Source: Rhizobacter sp. OV335
GTDB taxonomy: Bacteria; Pseudomonadota; Gammaproteobacteria; Burkholderiales; Burkholderiaceae_C
Direction of reading: 5' to 3'
Length of the DNA: 64,000 bases
Assembly (NCBI RefSeq): GCF_900142965.1
Contig: NZ_FRCQ01000002.1
Location: forward strand, 248,001 to 312,000
The position numbers and the translations under genes are program-made. The notes under the pieces were generated by a model that was not told the origin of the DNA, did no database searches, and saw only the letters and a list, made by a program, of their open reading frames with translations. Within the stretch, counting starts at the first letter, position 1; each line of letters starts with the position of its first letter. This document shows positions 62,010 through 64,000 of this stretch, piece by piece.

Positions 62010-63578
62010 TTGAATCAACCATTGCCGGCTGACGTGGACGTGCTCGTCGTGGGCGGCGGCATCAATGGCGCCGGCATTGCGCGCGACCTGGCGGGCCGTG
62101 GCGTGCGCGTGCTGGTGTGCGAGAAGGACGACCTCGCGCAGCACACCTCGTCGGCCTCGACCAAGCTGATCCACGGCGGCCTGCGCTACCTGGAGTACTA
62201 CGAGTTCTCGCTGGTGCGCAAGGCGCTGGCCGAGCGCGAGGTGCTGCTGAAGGGCGCCCCGCACATCATGTGGCCGCTTCGCTTCGTGATGCCGCACGAC
62301 GCCAGCATGCGGCCGGTGTGGATGATCCGCGCCGGGCTGTTCCTGTACGACCACCTCGCCAAGCGCGAGGTGCTGGCCGGCTCGCGCACGGTGTCGCTGC
62401 GCGAGCACCCGGCCGGCGCGCCGCTGAAGCCGCAGTACACCCGCGGCTTCGTCTATTCCGACGGCTGGGTCGACGATGCGCGGCTGGTGGTGCTGAACGC
62501 CCGCGACGCGGCCGACCGCGGCGCGACGGTGCTGACGCGCTGGCGCTGCATCGATGCGCAGCGCGGCGACAGCACCTGGCGCGTCACGCTGCAAGCGGGC
62601 GACGGCCGCACGCACACGCTGAATGCGCGCGCGCTGGTGAATGCTGCCGGGCCGTGGGCCGCGCAGTTCCTCGCCGAAGGCACGCACGCGCCGCGCGCCA
62701 AGTCGCTGCGCTTGGTGAAGGGCAGCCACATCGTCGTGAAGAAGCTGTTCGACCACGACCACGCCTACATCTTCCAGAACCCGGACCGCCGCATCATCTT
62801 CGCGATTCCCTACCAGGACGGCGAGTTCACGCTGATCGGCACCACCGACGTCGAGCACCACGGCGCGATCGGCGACGCCCGCATCGACGACAGCGAGATC
62901 GCCTACCTGTGCGAACAGGCGAGCCGCTATTTCGCGAAGCCGGTGCTGCCGGCCGACGTGGTGTGGACGTACTCCGGCGTGCGGCCGCTGCTCGACGACG
63001 AATCGGGCGACCCGTCGGCGGTGACGCGCGACTACTCGCTCGAGCTCGACACCTCGAAGGCGGCGCTGCTGTCGGTGTGGGGCGGCAAGATCACGACCTT
63101 CCGCAAGCTGGCCGAAGAGGCCGCCGACCTGCTGGCCACGCCACTCGGCACGACGCGCGGCGCGTGGACGGCCGGCGCCTTCCTGCCCGGTGGCGACCTC
63201 AGCGTGTGGATCGGCGACCCGCAGCGCCCCGACACCGACTTCGCGCGCTTCGAGCAGGCCTTCGCGCTGCGCCACCCGCAGCTGCCGGCCGCCATGCGCC
63301 ACCGCCTGGCGCGCTGCTACGGCTCGCGCGTGCAGGTGCTGCTGGCGAACGGCCCCGGCGCCGAGGTGGTGCCCGGGCTGCACGAGGCCGAACTGGCCTA
63401 CCTGCACGACCACGAATGGGCGCGCGAGCCCGACGACGTGCTGTGGCGCCGCACCAAGCTCGGCCTGCACCTGACACCGGCCCAGCGCGAGCAAGTCGCT
63501 CTCTGGTGCGCGCAACACTGGCGCGGCACGCCCACCGCGGCGCCGCAGACGAGACCTTCGGAGACCTCATGGAATTGA
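62010..63578 (+). CDS. glpD: Aerobic glycerol-3-phosphate dehydrogenase
   Basis: 522 residues. Starts at TTG 62010 with AGGAGA 8 bp upstream; the nearby ATG (61990) is in another frame and stops after 7 codons. FAD Rossmann motif VLVVGGGINGAGIARDLAGR, then STKLIHGGLRYLEYYEFSLV, WVDDARLVVLNARDAADRGA, GTTDVEHHG and TYSGVRPLLDDESGDPSAVT. Oxidises glycerol-3-phosphate to dihydroxyacetone phosphate at the inner membrane and feeds quinone. Divergent from glpR; its end overlaps the next gene by 10 bp. Confidence 0.96.
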   Translation: MNQPLPADVDVLVVGGGINGAGIARDLAGRGVRVLVCEKDDLAQHTSSASTKLIHGGLRYLEYYEFSLVRKALAEREVLLKGAPHIMWPLRFVMPHDASMRPVWMIRAGLFLYDHLAKREVLAGSRTVSLREHPAGAPLKPQYTRGFVYSDGWVDDARLVVLNARDAADRGATVLTRWRCIDAQRGDSTWRVTLQAGDGRTHTLNARALVNAAGPWAAQFLAEGTHAPRAKSLRLVKGSHIVVKKLFDHDHAYIFQNPDRRIIFAIPYQDGEFTLIGTTDVEHHGAIGDARIDDSEIAYLCEQASRYFAKPVLPADVVWTYSGVRPLLDDESGDPSAVTRDYSLELDTSKAALLSVWGGKITTFRKLAEEAADLLATPLGTTRGAWTAGAFLPGGDLSVWIGDPQRPDTDFARFEQAFALRHPQLPAAMRHRLARCYGSRVQVLLANGPGAEVVPGLHEAELAYLHDHEWAREPDDVLWRRTKLGLHLTPAQREQVALWCAQHWRGTPTAAPQTRPSETSWN

Positions 63579-64000
63579 CGCTGGAGCGCATCGGCAAGCA
63601 GGTCGGTGCGCAGACCCACCTCTACCCGCTGGACCTGACCCTGGTCCCGCGTGCGGTGACCGTGCTGCTGGGCGCGACCCAGGCCGGCAAGACCTCGCTG
63701 ATGCGCGTGATGGCGGGGCTGGACACGCCGACGCAAGGCCGTGTGCTGGCCGACGGCCGCGACGTGACCGGCCTGCCGGTGCGCGAGCGCAACGTGTCGA
63801 TGGTCTACCAGCAGTTCATCAACTACCCGTCGATGACGGTGGCCGACAACATCGCGTCGCCGCTGAAGCTGCGCGGCGAGAAGGGCATCGCCGAGCGCGT
63901 GCAGGAGCTGGCGAAGCGGCTGCACATCGAGCCGTTCCTGAAGCGGCTGCCGGCCGAGCTGTCGGGCGGACAGCAGCAGCGCGTGGCCCTGGCACGGGCG
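63569..64000 (+). CDS. ABC transporter ATP-binding protein, glycerol importer type (GlpS), 5' part
   Basis: The first 144 codons; the gene runs off the right edge. Walker A LLGATQAGKTSLMRVMAGLD, Q-loop MVYQQFINYPSMTVADNIAS and signature LSGGQQQRVALARA are present. The Q-for-S change in Walker A (GATQAGKT) is typical of the GlpS ATPase of glpSTPQV glycerol importers. The ATG at 63569 overlaps the glpD end. Context (glpR, glpK, glpD) supports a glycerol ABC importer, whose other subunits should follow outside the window. Confidence 0.9.
   Translation, partial: MELTLERIGKQVGAQTHLYPLDLTLVPRAVTVLLGATQAGKTSLMRVMAGLDTPTQGRVLADGRDVTGLPVRERNVSMVYQQFINYPSMTVADNIASPLKLRGEKGIAERVQELAKRLHIEPFLKRLPAELSGGQQQRVALARA

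Overview
The window is high-GC (visibly close to 70 %) bacterial DNA with strong G/C third-position codon bias. The gene content and order point to a betaproteobacterium of the Burkholderiales, probably the Rubrivivax/Leptothrix/Methylibium side: rsmI/yraN/SIS/BON block, pilT-cNMP-pilU, a short PutA with a divergent Lrp-type regulator, paired YceI proteins behind a cytochrome b561, and glpR/glpK/glpD with an ABC glycerol importer. Most of the window is chromosomal housekeeping and catabolism. No tRNA, rRNA, CRISPR array or insertion sequence was recognised.

Layout. 0-3 kb: end of a cytochrome b561, two exported YceI proteins, one chemoreceptor. 3-6.7 kb: PutA and a divergent Lrp/AsnC regulator. 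6.6-11.2 kb: YggS-type PLP protein, twitching ATPases PilT and PilU with a cyclic-nucleotide-binding protein between them, and a beta-hydroxyacid dehydrogenase. 11.2-13.9 kb: BON lipoprotein, SIS protein, YraN and RsmI. 13.9-18 kb: unusual coiled-coil ORFans around tldD, with repeated GGAAC-type promoter boxes. 18-20.7 kb: an exported FAH-family protein, then an aromatic-amino-acid attenuator (leader peptide, antiterminator, terminator) in front of DAHP synthase. 20.7-28.9 kb: a long leftward block: RDD, SpoIIM-like, membrane protein, DUF4129, DUF4350, MoxR, DUF58, then DUF805 and a cobalamin adenosyltransferase.

29-42.8 kb: a D-lactate-dehydrogenase-type flavoprotein and an oligopeptide-type ABC transporter with an amidase. 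The transporter is split into two parts by an opposite-strand block holding a TRAP transporter, a DapA-like aldolase and a FucU-like mutarotase. REP-like palindromic arrays sit at about 33.2 and 39.9 kb. 42.8-46.1 kb: glutathione transferase, WYL regulator, VOC protein and an Nramp transporter, with a perfect palindrome in the divergent promoter region.

46.1-49.3 kb: an unrecognised accessory group. A methyltransferase with a C-terminal PqqD-like domain is followed by a 19-residue ORF with a strong ribosome binding site and a helical-repeat protein. 49.6-59.4 kb: a polymorphic toxin locus read leftwards: a secreted SpvB/FG-GAP/ASH-repeat protein, a YD-repeat (Rhs-like) protein with a variable C-terminal domain, and three small low-GC genes that look like immunity genes. 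59.5-64 kb: glycerol catabolism (glpK, glpR, glpD and the start of an ABC ATPase) with a clear GlpR-type operator.

The strongest candidates for new biology are: (1) the coiled-coil ORFan group at 13.9-18.05 kb with three matching extracytoplasmic-sigma/Hrp-like boxes; (2) the PqqD-methyltransferase / mini-peptide group at 46.1-48.7 kb; (3) the toxin-immunity tail at 49.6-51.5 kb; (4) the complete attenuator of DAHP synthase.
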